Positions 36,019 to 48,197 of a DNA stretch of 64,000 nucleotides are shown one piece after another (the stretch's first letter is position 1; each line of letters opens with the position of its first letter). Position numbers and translations under genes: made by a program. This stretch comes from Gavia stellata (taxonomy: Eukaryota; Chordata; Aves; Gaviiformes; Gaviidae): NCBI RefSeq assembly GCF_030936135.1, contig NW_026777121.1:1178001-1242000 (forward strand), given 5' to 3'. A model generated the notes under the pieces. That model was not told the DNA's origin. It ran no database searches and saw nothing but the letters and a program-made list of their open reading frames with translations.

Positions 36019-36623
36019 TCCATTGTGCTGGTTTTGGCTGGGGTAGCGTTAGTTTTCTTCTTAGTAGCTAGTATGGGGCTGTGTTTTGGATTTGTGCTGG
36101 AAACAGTGTTGATAAAGCAGGGATGTTTTAGTTACTGCTAAGCAGTGCTTACACAGAGTCAAGGCCTTTTCTGCTTCTCACACCGCCCCACCAGCGAGTA
36201 GGCTGGGGGTGCACAAAAAGTTGGGAGGCGACACAGCTGGGACAGCTGACCCCAACTGACCAAAGGGATATTCCATACCATAGGACGTCATGCTCAGCAT
36301 ATAAAGCTGGGGGAAGAAGAAGGAAGGGGGGGACGTGCGGGGTGATGGCATTTGTCTTCCCAAGTAGCCGTTACACGTGATGGAGCCCTGCTTTCCTGGA
36401 GATGGCTGAACACCTGCCTGCCGGTGGGAAGTAGTGAACGCATTCCTTGTTTTGCTTTGCTTGCCTGCGCAGCTTTTGCTCCACCTATGGAACTGTCTTT
36501 ATCTCAAGCCGCGAGTTTTCTCACTTTTACCCTTCCAATTCTCTCCCCCATCCCACCCGGGGGGAGTGAGCGAGTGGCTGGGTGGTGCTTAGTTGCCAGC
36601 TGGGGTTAAACCACGACATCCAT
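36019..36623 (+). mobile_element. Solo ERV LTR with 5-bp target-site duplication
   Basis: A complete LTR (36024-36618, 595 bp, TGTGCTGG...CCACGACA) is flanked by a perfect TCCAT duplication (36019-36023 and 36619-36623). It has a TATA box (TATAAA, 36300-36305), a GACGTCA half-CRE about 15 bp upstream of it, and a pyrimidine-rich U5. The type resembles an avian class III (ERV-L) LTR. No internal provirus remains, so it is the product of LTR-LTR recombination. Confidence 0.85.
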
Positions 36624-36796
36624 GGCTTTGGTAAATCCTGCATCAGCCTCATCTCCTCAGTCTACCTTCTAGAGCTGTATGGTGGAGCCTTGCTCCCATG
36701 CTGGAGTGCAGGGCAGTCACGGGAGGAAAGCAGGAGCCAGCCCCGTGCGTTGCGTTTGCTGAGCGGGGCTAGGTCCCTGGAGGCTAGAGGGCATTG

Positions 36797-36951
36797 CCCG
36801 GTCCGGTTCCAGCAGGGCGATGTCGTTCCTCTGCGTGATGTTACTGTAGTGCTCGTGAACCAGTAGCTGCTTGATATTGCACACTTGGGCCTCGGGGCCC
36901 AGCTGAGGCAACCGGGTGGCCCCGATCACCACGTGCCACATGGTGATGTGC
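36797..36951 (-). pseudogene. ACR: Acrosin exon 3 fragment
   Basis: About 50 codons of exon 3 (HITMWHVVIGATRLPQL ... NDIALLEPD) end abruptly at 36797, before the second half of the exon. The upstream acceptor CCAG|GC of the intact gene is CCCG|GC here, so the AG is lost. Intron 2-like sequence follows to about 37140. It is an orphan scrap of a third or fourth acrosin copy. Confidence 0.8.
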
Positions 36952-37149
36952 CGGGAAGGCAGGGGGAGAGAGGGGTCAGAGGGAGCGGAGCCATGTGCTG
37001 CAGCAGCCCAGCAGTTCCCTGCCTCCTGCTTCATAATGGAAAGGGGAAAGCAGCCCTAGGGAGGGGGCGAGTGCCCTGGCACGCCTTAGGCACAAGGAAT
37101 GTCGAGCTGGAGGCTGCTAGAAAGCAGTGGCACATCCCAGCCTTCTCCC

Positions 37150-38354
37150 AGTGCCTTAAATATTAGCAAGGGAAGTAAGTTCAACTAATATCCGTGGCTG
37201 GATGTCAAACTACTTACCCAGTGGTTGGCACAGACCTTGGGTCTTTCCAGCTCTGTATCTCCTCTTGCTCATGAACTAGCCCAGCTTCAAGCTCGAGAGC
37301 GACTTGCCCGCGCAGCCAGTGCTCCCACCAGTAGCTGGCCCTAGACACTTGGTGTCTCCAACCGCTGGGTCCCTGTGACCAGAGTTCCCTTCTGCCATTG
37401 CTAGCAGCCAGGCCCCTGGACCCACCCCCACCCCCCCTCACTGGGTACAGAGTGAGGCCACACAGAAAAGGATTTGGGAGCGCTCTCAGAAAGAAGGTAG
37501 GGCGGACTGTGGGGATTAGGCGCTGGGCTGAGTCAAAGAAGCAAACAAGTTGGCTTATGTGCGCCTAGCTCCTTGATTCCCCACCCCCACCCCCTTCCCT
37601 CCATTTTCCGTGCTTATACATCCCCCTCATCTTCCTCAATGCCTCTTTCTCTGCCCTTGTCTCCTCCCAAACAAGGGACCTAGCCCCTTGCTTCTTTTTC
37701 CCCCCTTGCTCCCAGGTTTGCTACATCTGTGAACGGATTTGGTGTTGCAGGTGCTCTTAGCTAGGTCACCTTGGACTTCCACGGCATTACTGATGGGGTT
37801 TCCTGGGTACTGCTGGCCCTGCCAGATTCCTCTCCCCAAAATGAGCCCAACTCTCCCTTCAGTTATCTGTGAAGTGGGGCCACCTCTCACACCAATCCCC
37901 CTCAACTACCCGTGAAATCTGGCTCTTCCTCATGGCACTGTAACTCCTGTCAGCTGCTCAGTCTGTTCGCTACGGTCAGCAATTTCTCTTGTCACGCTCA
38001 GGAGTTTCGCACAGGCCGTTCAGTGAGCTAAGGCTTACGCCAGGCCCTAGTCGGCAGCTTGTGTGCCTTAATGCACACCCCCAAAGTCGTCTGCATGTCC
38101 CATCATTTTTTCCCTATCCTCGTTCTAGCCACAGTGTGCCAGTCTTCTCATCTCACGCTGGCTCTGAGAACCCTCCTCTCTGACCAGGCACGGTTTCAGC
38201 CCTTTTGAGTGGCTCTTTCCCTTTGTGCCCTACTTGACTGCCTGCGGCCTCGTTTTGCAGGCGCCGGGCGTGGAAGTCCTTGCCTTGCCCAGGAGACTGA
38301 ATCGGACTGAAGCATGGTTAGCTGTGAAAATTGGCAATTTTATTGGAAGAACTG
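37150..38354. repeat. Acrosin-flanking duplicated block, copy 2
   Basis: Direct repeat of 7242-8446 with the same length (1205 bp) and high identity. It lies between the exon 3 scrap and the second acrosin copy. Confidence 0.8.
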
Positions 38355-38436
38355 AGTCAGCTTCAGCCCTTCAGCACTGCCAAGGGAATGGCGGTGGTAC
38401 GCTGCTGGCTGCGTTGGATCCTGTCCATCCTGCTGC

Positions 38437-39923
<1,487 letters not shown>

Positions 39924-40474
39924 TGTGACACGCGGAAACGAACTTCACAACTCACACAGTTATAAAGCAGGCACGTTTATTGCGGCGCCGGGTGCAAGGG
40001 GATTTCTCCACAAAGCTTGCACACAGGGTTAAAATCATGACAGGTATTTGAAACAGTTAACAAAGTTAGTTACGCCTACTGGTGCTACCCGTAATTAACT
40101 ATTGGTTAATACTTTTCTTACTTCATCTTAAAGTTACAGTTCTCTTTTAATTCACCACGCATGCTCAGAGAGGAGGGGGATAAATTGCGTTGGGGCTTCT
40201 CTAGCTAGGAGGTGTGTTTTTTAGTATTAAAATGAGATTATAATGAGACAAGTTAACTCTAGGGCACTATTTTGTCAGTCCATTCTATTTTTCTACGATT
40301 CGTCCTTGCGCTAATCATTATTGCTGGTTAGCAGAGAGTCAGTGAAGACAATCTTTATCAGCAGAGAGTCAGTGGAGACAGTCTTTATCTCTAATATGTC
40401 TAAGTACCCGGTGCAGTTGTTACAAAGTGTCTTCTCTACATTTTTCTTTCTTACTTTTAAACCTTGTTTCAACA
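39924..40474 (-). repeat. ERV family 1 LTR inserted in acrosin exon 3
   Basis: Read on the minus strand it runs TGTTGAAACA ... CGTGTCACA and aligns to 1498-2049, with AATAAA (plus strand TTTATT near 39979). A 23-bp tandem duplication of a CAGAGAGTCAGTG unit occurs near 40330-40380. Proviral internal sequence follows on its 5' side (40475-41285), so this is the 3' LTR of a minus-strand provirus. Confidence 0.75.
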
Positions 40475-41285
40475 TAAGCGCTGCGCCTCTCACCCTCTGG
40501 GTGACAGTTATCCCCGGGTTCTTGTATTACTATCAAGTCTGCTAGCAATATTACCCTTAATTAGTAGCACTGTTGTAGTTAGTGAATTTATCAACGGCAA
40601 TCTCGAATCTGTTTCTGTCTCTTTCAATAAAATAACTAATTTCAATTTTTGTGCATCTGCTCAGTGCAAGTCCTCTTGCTGGGGCTCTGATAAATGGGTC
40701 AGTGAAAGTCCTGGGACTCTGACAGACAAATTTCGAAACTGCATTCCTTTAACATGACACCATAAGTCTCAATCTCCCTTTACTTAGGTTCCACCACTTA
40801 GACAGAAGGTGGTGGCATTTGTCACTTTTCTAATTAGGCCTTTTCACACATTCTCAAATCTATCCCATCTTCTTACAACCTGGAAAAGAAACAGAAATAG
40901 ATAATATTTCAATTTTAACTTGATTATGCAATAATACAGCCTTTAAGAGTCCTGTTGAAATGGTTCTCTTCTTCTTGTTGTCAAACTCTGACAGAGGAGT
41001 TGGTTAACTCATGCATAGTAGATCCAGGACCTTTACAGTAGTTGAGACATGAGTTCAGTCTGTGTTCTGGTGTTATCATTATATCAATTCAGCAATGTAG
41101 TTAGGGCATAGATGATCACAGTTTAAGGTTTGGTAACTTCCCTTTCTGATAAGGTTTATCCAAAAGGGTTTGTCTTACAGCTAAATTGTTTAAATCTTTG
41201 GTATCAATCCCCTCTTTTGAAGTAGTTAGATTTTCTTACCACTTCCATATATTATTCCTGTAAAACATCACTACCTCTTGAAGTA
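40475..41285 (-). other. ERV family 1 env-LTR intervening region, inverted
   Basis: Matches 997-1497 in reverse, including the plus-strand complement of the polypurine tract (CCCCTCTTTTGAAG near 41211). About 300 bp next to the LTR have no match in the first copy. The usual polypurine tract is not directly adjacent to this LTR. Confidence 0.6.
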
Positions 41286-42407
41286 ACTTAGAAATTAAAT
41301 TTATATTGAAGGTACAGCACTGAAGAAATCTTCAGGGTGAGTGTGGCGAATGTGCAAGGAATCCATCCCACAGAAGCTCCCTAGGCAACCTTGGATGTTG
41401 GCAACACCAGGGGAGTTTGGTGTGCTGACTCTAAGAGAAACTGCACAGAGGGTGGAGTGGAGTGGAGACACCGCCGCCAGGCTCTGGGATAAGACGGGAA
41501 CTGGAAGGTCCTATGGAACTGACAAGCCGCATATTTCCTACCCTGAGCTGCATATTTACCACCCCGAGCCAACAGTCTGTCATTTTTTGTCAAAATACTA
41601 TCTTTGGGTGAACTTTGCTCATTATAATCTCATTATAATACCAAAACACCACACCTCCATCCCAAAGCTACCCACCTCCCAGGTGCGACCACCCCTCGCT
41701 GAGCTTGCGCTCTGGATTTTTCTCAGTCTATACCTTTAAAAGCAGAACGAGAAACTTTTACACCAATTGCAAGAGAGGTATGTATGACTAGAGTCACTCA
41801 AGCTCCACCTGTAAGGACAGATAATATAAAAATGGCTTAAGAGAGGAGGGATGCCAGGGAAGATACCAGGCAGACCGCCTCTGACACCTGGGATCAGAGC
41901 CTCTCTTCCCCCCCACAGGGACGCCTTTGGGTAAGGTTCGAACACTTGGTTACACCGAGTGCTTCCCCGGGCAACTTAGAAGTCTCTATAGAGTTGCTTT
42001 ATAACTTAACGCGTTTGTCGCCAGGCTATAGTGCTCATATTCTTGGTATTTGCACATGCTTTGCAGGCAGTAATTTTATCACCGGCAGCCCAAAAGAACT
42101 TGTGTATCTGTTGCTTCAATAAACTGCACTATTCGTTAATCTAGCCGTGACAGTTCTCACTGAATGCCACCAAATCCCTTAAGTGTGGCCGTGCTAGTTC
42201 ATGGAACGCGACTAGACTGAAAGTGTATGGTGTTACGAGTGTATGCGTAATCGTGAGAGTTCAACACATTGAACGCGACCGGACTTGTAACACAAAGAGT
42301 AGGGCATCACTCAGAATCTAAGCCTAGCTGCCCCCAGCCCCTCTGATACCTGAGGACAAGCTGGAACGCACGGGGGGTTATTTTCTTCCAAATCGCCTTG
42401 CCCTTTA
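41286..42407 (+). repeat. ERV family 2 unit: internal end - LTR - leader
   Basis: The LTR spans 41342-42294 (TGTGG...AACACA) with AATAAA near 42117. It is preceded by about 55 bp of provirus 3' internal sequence and followed by about 110 bp of leader-like sequence. The same three-part arrangement occurs on the minus strand at 14806-16140, so one LTR lies between the two ends of an internal region in both places. Confidence 0.65.
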
Positions 42408-42753
42408 ATGCAACGCCTCTTTGTCTACACTTGTTGTCTTTGTCCAAATAGTAGGAAACATTAGGCCCTTTAAAGGCTCCTGTGATGTTATCATATTCCT
42501 CTAGTAAAGATGAGTTTATTGGTATAATACCCCATGGGATGGGATGACTAGGTGAATGAGAGACTGAGATACATGCTGTGACACTGGTAAGATTAGGCAT
42601 TCTGCCAAACCCTTGTATCAAAGTTAGAATTGGGACCTCTTCGTCTTTATAGACCTCTGCGCTTCCTGACATCGCTGCAAGAGATATAACCCACAACTTC
42701 ATGATTCCCGAGTTAATTTTAAACGTTAAGGTCCCTCTTGTTTGACAGTCCAT
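42307..42753 (-). pseudogene. ERV family 1 env fragment, inverted
   Basis: Surface-subunit sequence of the same family as 1-533 (MKLWVISLAAMSG start). It is open for 148 codons, but the last part reads into the family 2 leader, so true env similarity stops at about 42408. The transmembrane subunit is missing. It is a truncated remnant. Confidence 0.7.
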
Positions 42754-42896
42754 TTTGGTGATGTGGCTGGCTTGATCCTGCTGTAATGTATCAACGGAGT
42801 AAGTCCTTCAAGCTTGACAGCAGTATAGGTGGTGAGTAAAATCTGGAGAGGTCCTTTCCACTTCTCTTTCAACGGCTCTTCTCTTTTCTCGTCTGA

Positions 42897-43145
42897 TCAT
42901 GTCCTCAGATACACCCAGGCTCCAGGTTGGTATTGACACACAGGCACGTCCAGAGGCAGTGGTGCGCTCACAGTGACACACCTGTGGAGAAAGAACAGAA
43001 ACTTTCCCAGAGAGATAACATATTCTTTCAGGTAATGTTTCCCTACGATTTCAGGATTAACTCCTGTTTCTGTCCCCTGACGAGGTTTACTGTATATGAT
43101 CTCAAAAGGACTAACCTTTGCTTTAGTTCTAAGCTGGATATGCAT
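42897..43145 (-). pseudogene. ERV family 1 integrase C-terminal fragment
   Basis: The reading KAKVSPFEIIYSKPRQG is the conserved SPFE-x-x-YG-like block after the integrase core of class I ERVs. It lies upstream of env on the minus strand, as expected in pol-env order. Confidence 0.65.
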
Positions 43146-43149
43146 ACGT

Positions 43150-44080
43150 GTTGTAAATACTCTGATTTTTTTAAAGTAATCAAAATATGATCATATAGAA
43201 AATTTAAATTTGATTAATAAATAAAATAATAAAATACAAAGGCATAAGTTAGGATTCTTAAGTTAGAAACAATAACCATAGGAACCTCACCAGGGAGTCG
43301 CTGTTCCATACTAAGGAACTAACAGTAATGAGATGGAACGATGAAGAATCGAATAGAAAAGTCTTGTTTGAGTCCCGTGACAATGTGACCTGATATGCAC
43401 CAGTGATGCTGCTTGGAAAATTCCTTAGCTTTCCCATCTTGATTCAAATATCAAGAATGCCAATCAATAGCTATTAATAGAAATAACCATTGATTAATTT
43501 AAGTATGGATATTGATAGAATAGTATAATCCAGAGACCGATTACTAAAAATTACATTATATATTCTGTATGAAGGTAACCAGGTATGATTTATCTGTGAT
43601 TCAATCAGAAACTAACTGTTGAACAATGTAGCATTGTGAATAGGTAGAATTTGCTTGTCAAGAGAATGATAAATTGTAGGCCTGGTCAGTAAACCGAGGA
43701 AAACTTAAGAAGATTCCAAGAATAGAATTTTGCAACCAAGCTAAGCATGCACAAAGATTGGGTTCAACTAGAGGACACCATGAGGAAGGCTATGGACGAC
43801 CACCAGAGGACCTTAGACGACCACCTGTGTACCTGAAGGCGCATGCGTCACGAGCATTTACACATACTAATGAGTTCTCGGAAATTGTATGAATATGTTA
43901 ATTGTTTCTTGGAAATATGATGAATATGTATACTTTGATTGTATACAACTTTTGTAGCAGAGAAACTAAGCACGCACACTAGGTGGAGCGATCCCCTGGG
44001 CGTCCAGTGCTGCAATAAAGAAGTGCCTGCTCACCTACATACACTGTGTAGATGAGTTTTTATATTACAGATTTGTAACA
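43150..44080 (+). mobile_element. ERV family 3 3' end (env tail and LTR) nested in integrase
   Basis: From about 43190 the sequence matches 23209-24097: the env tail (AATTTGATTAATAAATAA), then the LTR from about 43260 to ...TTTGTAACA at 44080. It lies in plus orientation inside the minus-strand integrase, separating 44081-44286 from 42897-43145. Because only one LTR and a bit of env are present, it did not arrive as a complete provirus. Confidence 0.7.
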
Positions 44081-44286
44081 TCCGTAGCAAAGCTAAGGGT
44101 AAAGAATCTGTCCACTTGGCAAATTTTACTTATCTGTCTTTTTAGGCTTTGATTCATTCCTTCTACTTTCCCACTTGACTGAGGTCTGAAAAAGTTTCTA
44201 ACATTACTAAAAGATACCGGTATCCATTTTGCTGCGGTAGTTCGGAAAAGTCTATTTGCCAGTAGTCTGTTCAACACGTTGAACAC
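44065..44286 (-). pseudogene. ERV family 1 integrase core fragment
   Basis: Contains the RPQSSGKVEGMNQSLKRQ block with the catalytic Glu retained (unlike the family 3 copy). The fragment is cut at 44080 by the nested LTR and at about 44270 by a family 2 tail. Only about 60 codons remain. Confidence 0.65.
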
Positions 44287-44427
44287 GCCCGGACTTGTAA
44301 CACAGAGAGTAGGGCATCACTCGGAATCTAAGCCTAGCTGCCCCCAGCCCCTCTGATACCTGAGGACAAGCTGGAACGCACGGGGGTTTATTTTCTTCCA
44401 AATCGCCTTGCCCTTTAATGCGACACC
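44270..44427 (+). repeat. ERV family 2 LTR tail and leader, direct repeat of 42268-42407
   Basis: About 155 bp (GTTCAACACGTTGAAC ... CCTTGCCCTTTAATGC) repeat 42268-42407 in the same orientation. The two copies bracket the inverted pol-env segment. Confidence 0.7.
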
Positions 44428-44687
44428 AGGTTGTAAGAAGATGGGATAAATTGGAGAATGTGTGACAAGGCCCAGTTAGAAAAGTGACAAATGCCACCAC
44501 CTGCTGTCTAAGTGGTGGAACCTAAGTAAAGGGAGATTGAGGCTTATGGGAATTAAAAAGTATATCCAGAAGTCTCAAAGGGGGGAAATGTTAGAGAACA
44601 TCTTGAAACACAAGGTCAAAAACAAGTGAATGGAAAGAATGGAAAGAAGATACTTCCTAACGAATACACCTGGTATTTAGACATATT
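44428..44687 (+). repeat. ERV family 1 3' region and truncated LTR
   Basis: Matches 1350-1600: the noncoding region, the polypurine tract (TCTCAAAGGGGGGAAA) and the first 99 bp of the LTR (from TGTTAGAGAAC at 44589). It ends abruptly at 44687, where unique sequence begins. Confidence 0.7.
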
Positions 44688-47600
44688 ATCCTTATCCTAG
44701 TAGGTTCTATTTTCCTATAGACACAAGTGTTCTTATGAAGACATTCTTGTGGATTTGCCTCTGATGTTAATTGTGGTAGCTACCTGGGTTTCGGGGTTTT
44801 TTTTTGTTTTTTTTTTTTAGAAGGGGCTTGAACCTAAAAGAGCATAACTACATAGGAGTCGAGGGGCCCCCTGGTTTTAGTGGTCTGCACTGCACAGTGG
44901 ATCCATAGTTGTATTTAGACCAGCAGTTGTTTGTAGTATTGAAAGAGAAAATGAACTCAAAACAGTTGATGCCAAACATTTTAGGTCTCGGCCAAGGGGT
45001 TAGTAAGGTGTCTGGTCCGGATCAATAGGATGCTTTCCTGTTACTTTTACGGCTCTTGCTGGAGGTAGAGATTTGTGGCTTTACTGTCTCAGTGCCCCAT
45101 GTGCTTTATGATCCTTTCACAATCCCCCTGAGGAACCTGACTTCCAGTTATTGCACTCAAGTTTCATGTTGCTGAGTTCTTAGTCCCTACGCTTTCTATC
45201 TTTCCCTATCGTTGGGACGCTTAGTGCTGGTGTCCTTTGGCTTGCTAGTTCTTAGCAGGTCCCACGTACCGTGTCAGAGATTCTGCATGCTATGCTTGAT
45301 CAAACAATGTAAGTCAAGACAATACAAAATTTGTACATATACTGCAAATAATTAATATAGTCCTGCAGCAGAAATAAGTTAGGCAAATCAAGATTTTTTT
45401 TTTTAAAAGGGTTACCGATTCTGCTGATTGCTGAACACAGATCTTGAGACTTCTCAATGGAAGCCTGATATCAGAAAGCACTATGAACAATGTTGGAGTT
45501 GGGAGGGAGAAACTGTGAGTCAGCCAGGATCTCCAGTGCAAAGAAAAAGGCACTAGAAAATCTTTGGTCTGTAAGTCGGGGAAGAAGAAATTGAGAGAAT
45601 ATGCCACTTCAATCCTGCATCTTGTTATGAAGTTTGTAAAACAGGAAGGGGAAGAAGGCACTTGCTGAGTGACCTGTAGCATCTGGCCAGAAATTAAACA
45701 TCCCCGGGGGTTTGCTAAAATCGCCTCTCGGTAACTTCACCAAGCTCTTTTAAACTCTTCTAAAATATTTTGCCCTGTATCTCTCTCTCAGGTTTTCCAT
45801 ATGCTTTGTGCCCTACAAAATAACTATCCTGTAGTGCTGTCTCTGCCGTTCGGTATTTTTGCAGAAGGCGCTCGCTAGTCGGGCGCTGCCCGTAGCTACG
45901 GCGTGCCGGTGAGACCGGCGAGAGCGGGTTGTTTGTAACAGCCCGACACACTCGGACAGGCTTGGGCAGCTGCGCGCAGCTGAAGGGCGCTGCTTGTCTT
46001 CTCTCACTACCAAACCTGATTATTTGAAGTTCACGGGAGAAAGTTGTAAGTGTTTAACGACAAAAGCAGGGGTGAAATACCGTTGGGTTGTGTCTTGCAA
46101 ACAAGTTGAGACAAAAAGTGTTGATGTGTAGTCCAAACCGGAGTTTCTCTTCTGATGGAGAGAGCCGCTGCAAATCTCTGGATTTTAAGTCTTTAGCATT
46201 TCCCCTCCTTCTCACACCTGGTTTTGAGATTCTCTTTTATCTTTACTTGTATCCCTTTGGCCTAGTCTTCCCATGCCCTGGATTGTTCCCTTTTCACCCC
46301 TCCTGCCTTTGCTCTTACAGTGTTCAGGGTGGAAAAACACTTACTTTAAAAAAAGTGTGAAATGTATTTCTCCGTCTGGAATAGCTGTAATCGTAATTTA
46401 ATCCAATTACGTTGGCTAAACATATTAGCTGGACGTTTTTGTTAACAGCCGACCTTTTTAAAATCTGTGTCCTTGGATGGCGGAGCCGATGCCTCGGGGA
46501 GCGGAGCAGAGGTGTTGTGCGCCGTGAGAAGCTGCCACCCATGGGCTGCCCGGAGCCCGGTGCCTGCGCTGGTTAGAAGGATGCAGTTAGTTCAGTTTTG
46601 CTCTGTCACCGAGGAATTAGTGCCTTGCCCCTTCGCACAAAATATAGAGAAGAGTGGCTTGAGCACTCTGTACATGCTATTACACCGAGGGCTTGTACAC
46701 GTTTCATGTGCTTTAACTTGCCTTTTAATAAGTTTGAGGTTTGCAAACGGAGTCCAGTACAAAGATGTTAGCGAGCTATCCATAAATAACGCATATAAAT
46801 TAATTTATTTAGAGCCTTCTCTTGGTCACAGACCCTAAGTAAAACACACAAGCTAAATCCACAATATGGAAATATCTGTCTACAACTCCATGGCGGAATG
46901 TATTATTTTATCTTGGCTCACTGAGGAGCTGAATATGATCCAACCCTTTGGGGCAAGTCTAAAGAGCAAGCAAATAAAATACTCTGAATTATTCTACCTA
47001 ATTGAATAAACAACATTCTTGGGAAACAGTTATTTGGCTAAACTTCATTAGACATAAAACTTCTTTGTCTTCTTTTTCCTGTGTCTTCCCAGGTAATGTC
47101 CTTCCTATTGTTAGGATAGGTTTAGTTTCAGTAACCCGAGTAGCACGGCAGGGTATAGAATTGTTTCCAAAGATAGTAGATTGTGGTTCTGTCTAGGAAC
47201 AAAATTCATATTGGTGGTGGTTTTGGTTGCAGTTTGTGTGTTGCACAGTTTAACAGTGTCATCCATGATTTTTATTATTCAAGGTGTACACAGCTTTCCA
47301 TTGAGCTGAATGCAACATTTAGCTGATTTTCAGGCATCATCTTTCTGATACTACTTTTGCTCTGCCTTGCTTTTATGTAGGCAGCTTTAATGCAAACGTG
47401 CTAGTTAATATGAAATAAATGTAGTGGTTGTGCTTTCAATGAGGACAAGAATTCTTGACGAGCAGAGGAGAACAGTTGTCCAATGCTGCTCTTGATGTTA
47501 CGTCTCATATGTTGTTGATGGAAAGCTTACAGTAATGGAAGTTACTCGTCCTCTCAAAGCCATCCTTTCAAGTTACATTTTTCCTTCCCCTTGCACTTAT

Positions 47601-48085
47601 ACTACCTGTGCCCAAACTTCAATGGACGTAAGGAGTTTTTCAGAAGAAATGTAGGTTTCCGGGTGCATACCTGTGTGCTTGAGCGTTTGTCTTTGGTTTT
47701 CTTAACCGAAACGTTCTCAACTCAAGTGGAGGTAGACATTTTTCATATGTATTTGAAAAGGTCCAGACTGGACTGAAGCAGGTCATACAACTGTCACTCA
47801 GCTTTTCAAATTAAAAAAAATTGCTAAATTTTCCAAACAAAACCATCAACCTAGCCTCTGAGAGTGAAACATTGAAGCCTGCCTTTGGGTTCCCATAAAT
47901 ATTCAGATTCACTTGTGATGAATATGGGGTATGAACCTGTACTGATACAGAACTTTGCTGCGAAAAGTTCACTGCTGTCCGCCTTTCCTGTAACCCCAAT
48001 ATTGTCTTTGGTGAAGCGAAATACACTTCTTAACAACCCATCAATTAAAAAAAAATTACTATTTGTTTGGGTTTTTTTTTAACAG
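44688..48085. other. Probable E2F3 intron 1 sequence
   Basis: No exon found. GC-richer patches lie at about 45870-46000 and 46470-46600. Neither shows the expected E2F3a or E2F3b first exon. The poly(T) tract before 48085 is the exon 2 acceptor. Confidence 0.4.
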
Positions 48086-48197
48086 GCGAAACGAAGGCTG
48101 GAGCTAGGAGAAAGTGGCCACCAGTATCTGGCTGAAGGACTAAAGACTCCAAAGGGGAAAGGAAGAGCTGCGACAAGAAGTCCAGGTAGTCCAACAA
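48086..48197 (+). CDS. E2F3: E2F3 exon 2
   Basis: 112 bp after a long T tract and AACAG. It encodes [20 protein letters not shown] and on to the GSPT segment; donor A|GTAAGG. Phase 0 in, phase 1 out. Confidence 0.85.

Noticed and set aside
46489-46515. ATG in a GC-rich patch as a possible alternative E2F3b first exon
   Set aside because: The reading does not resemble the E2F3b start, and the following GT is in the wrong phase for exon 2.
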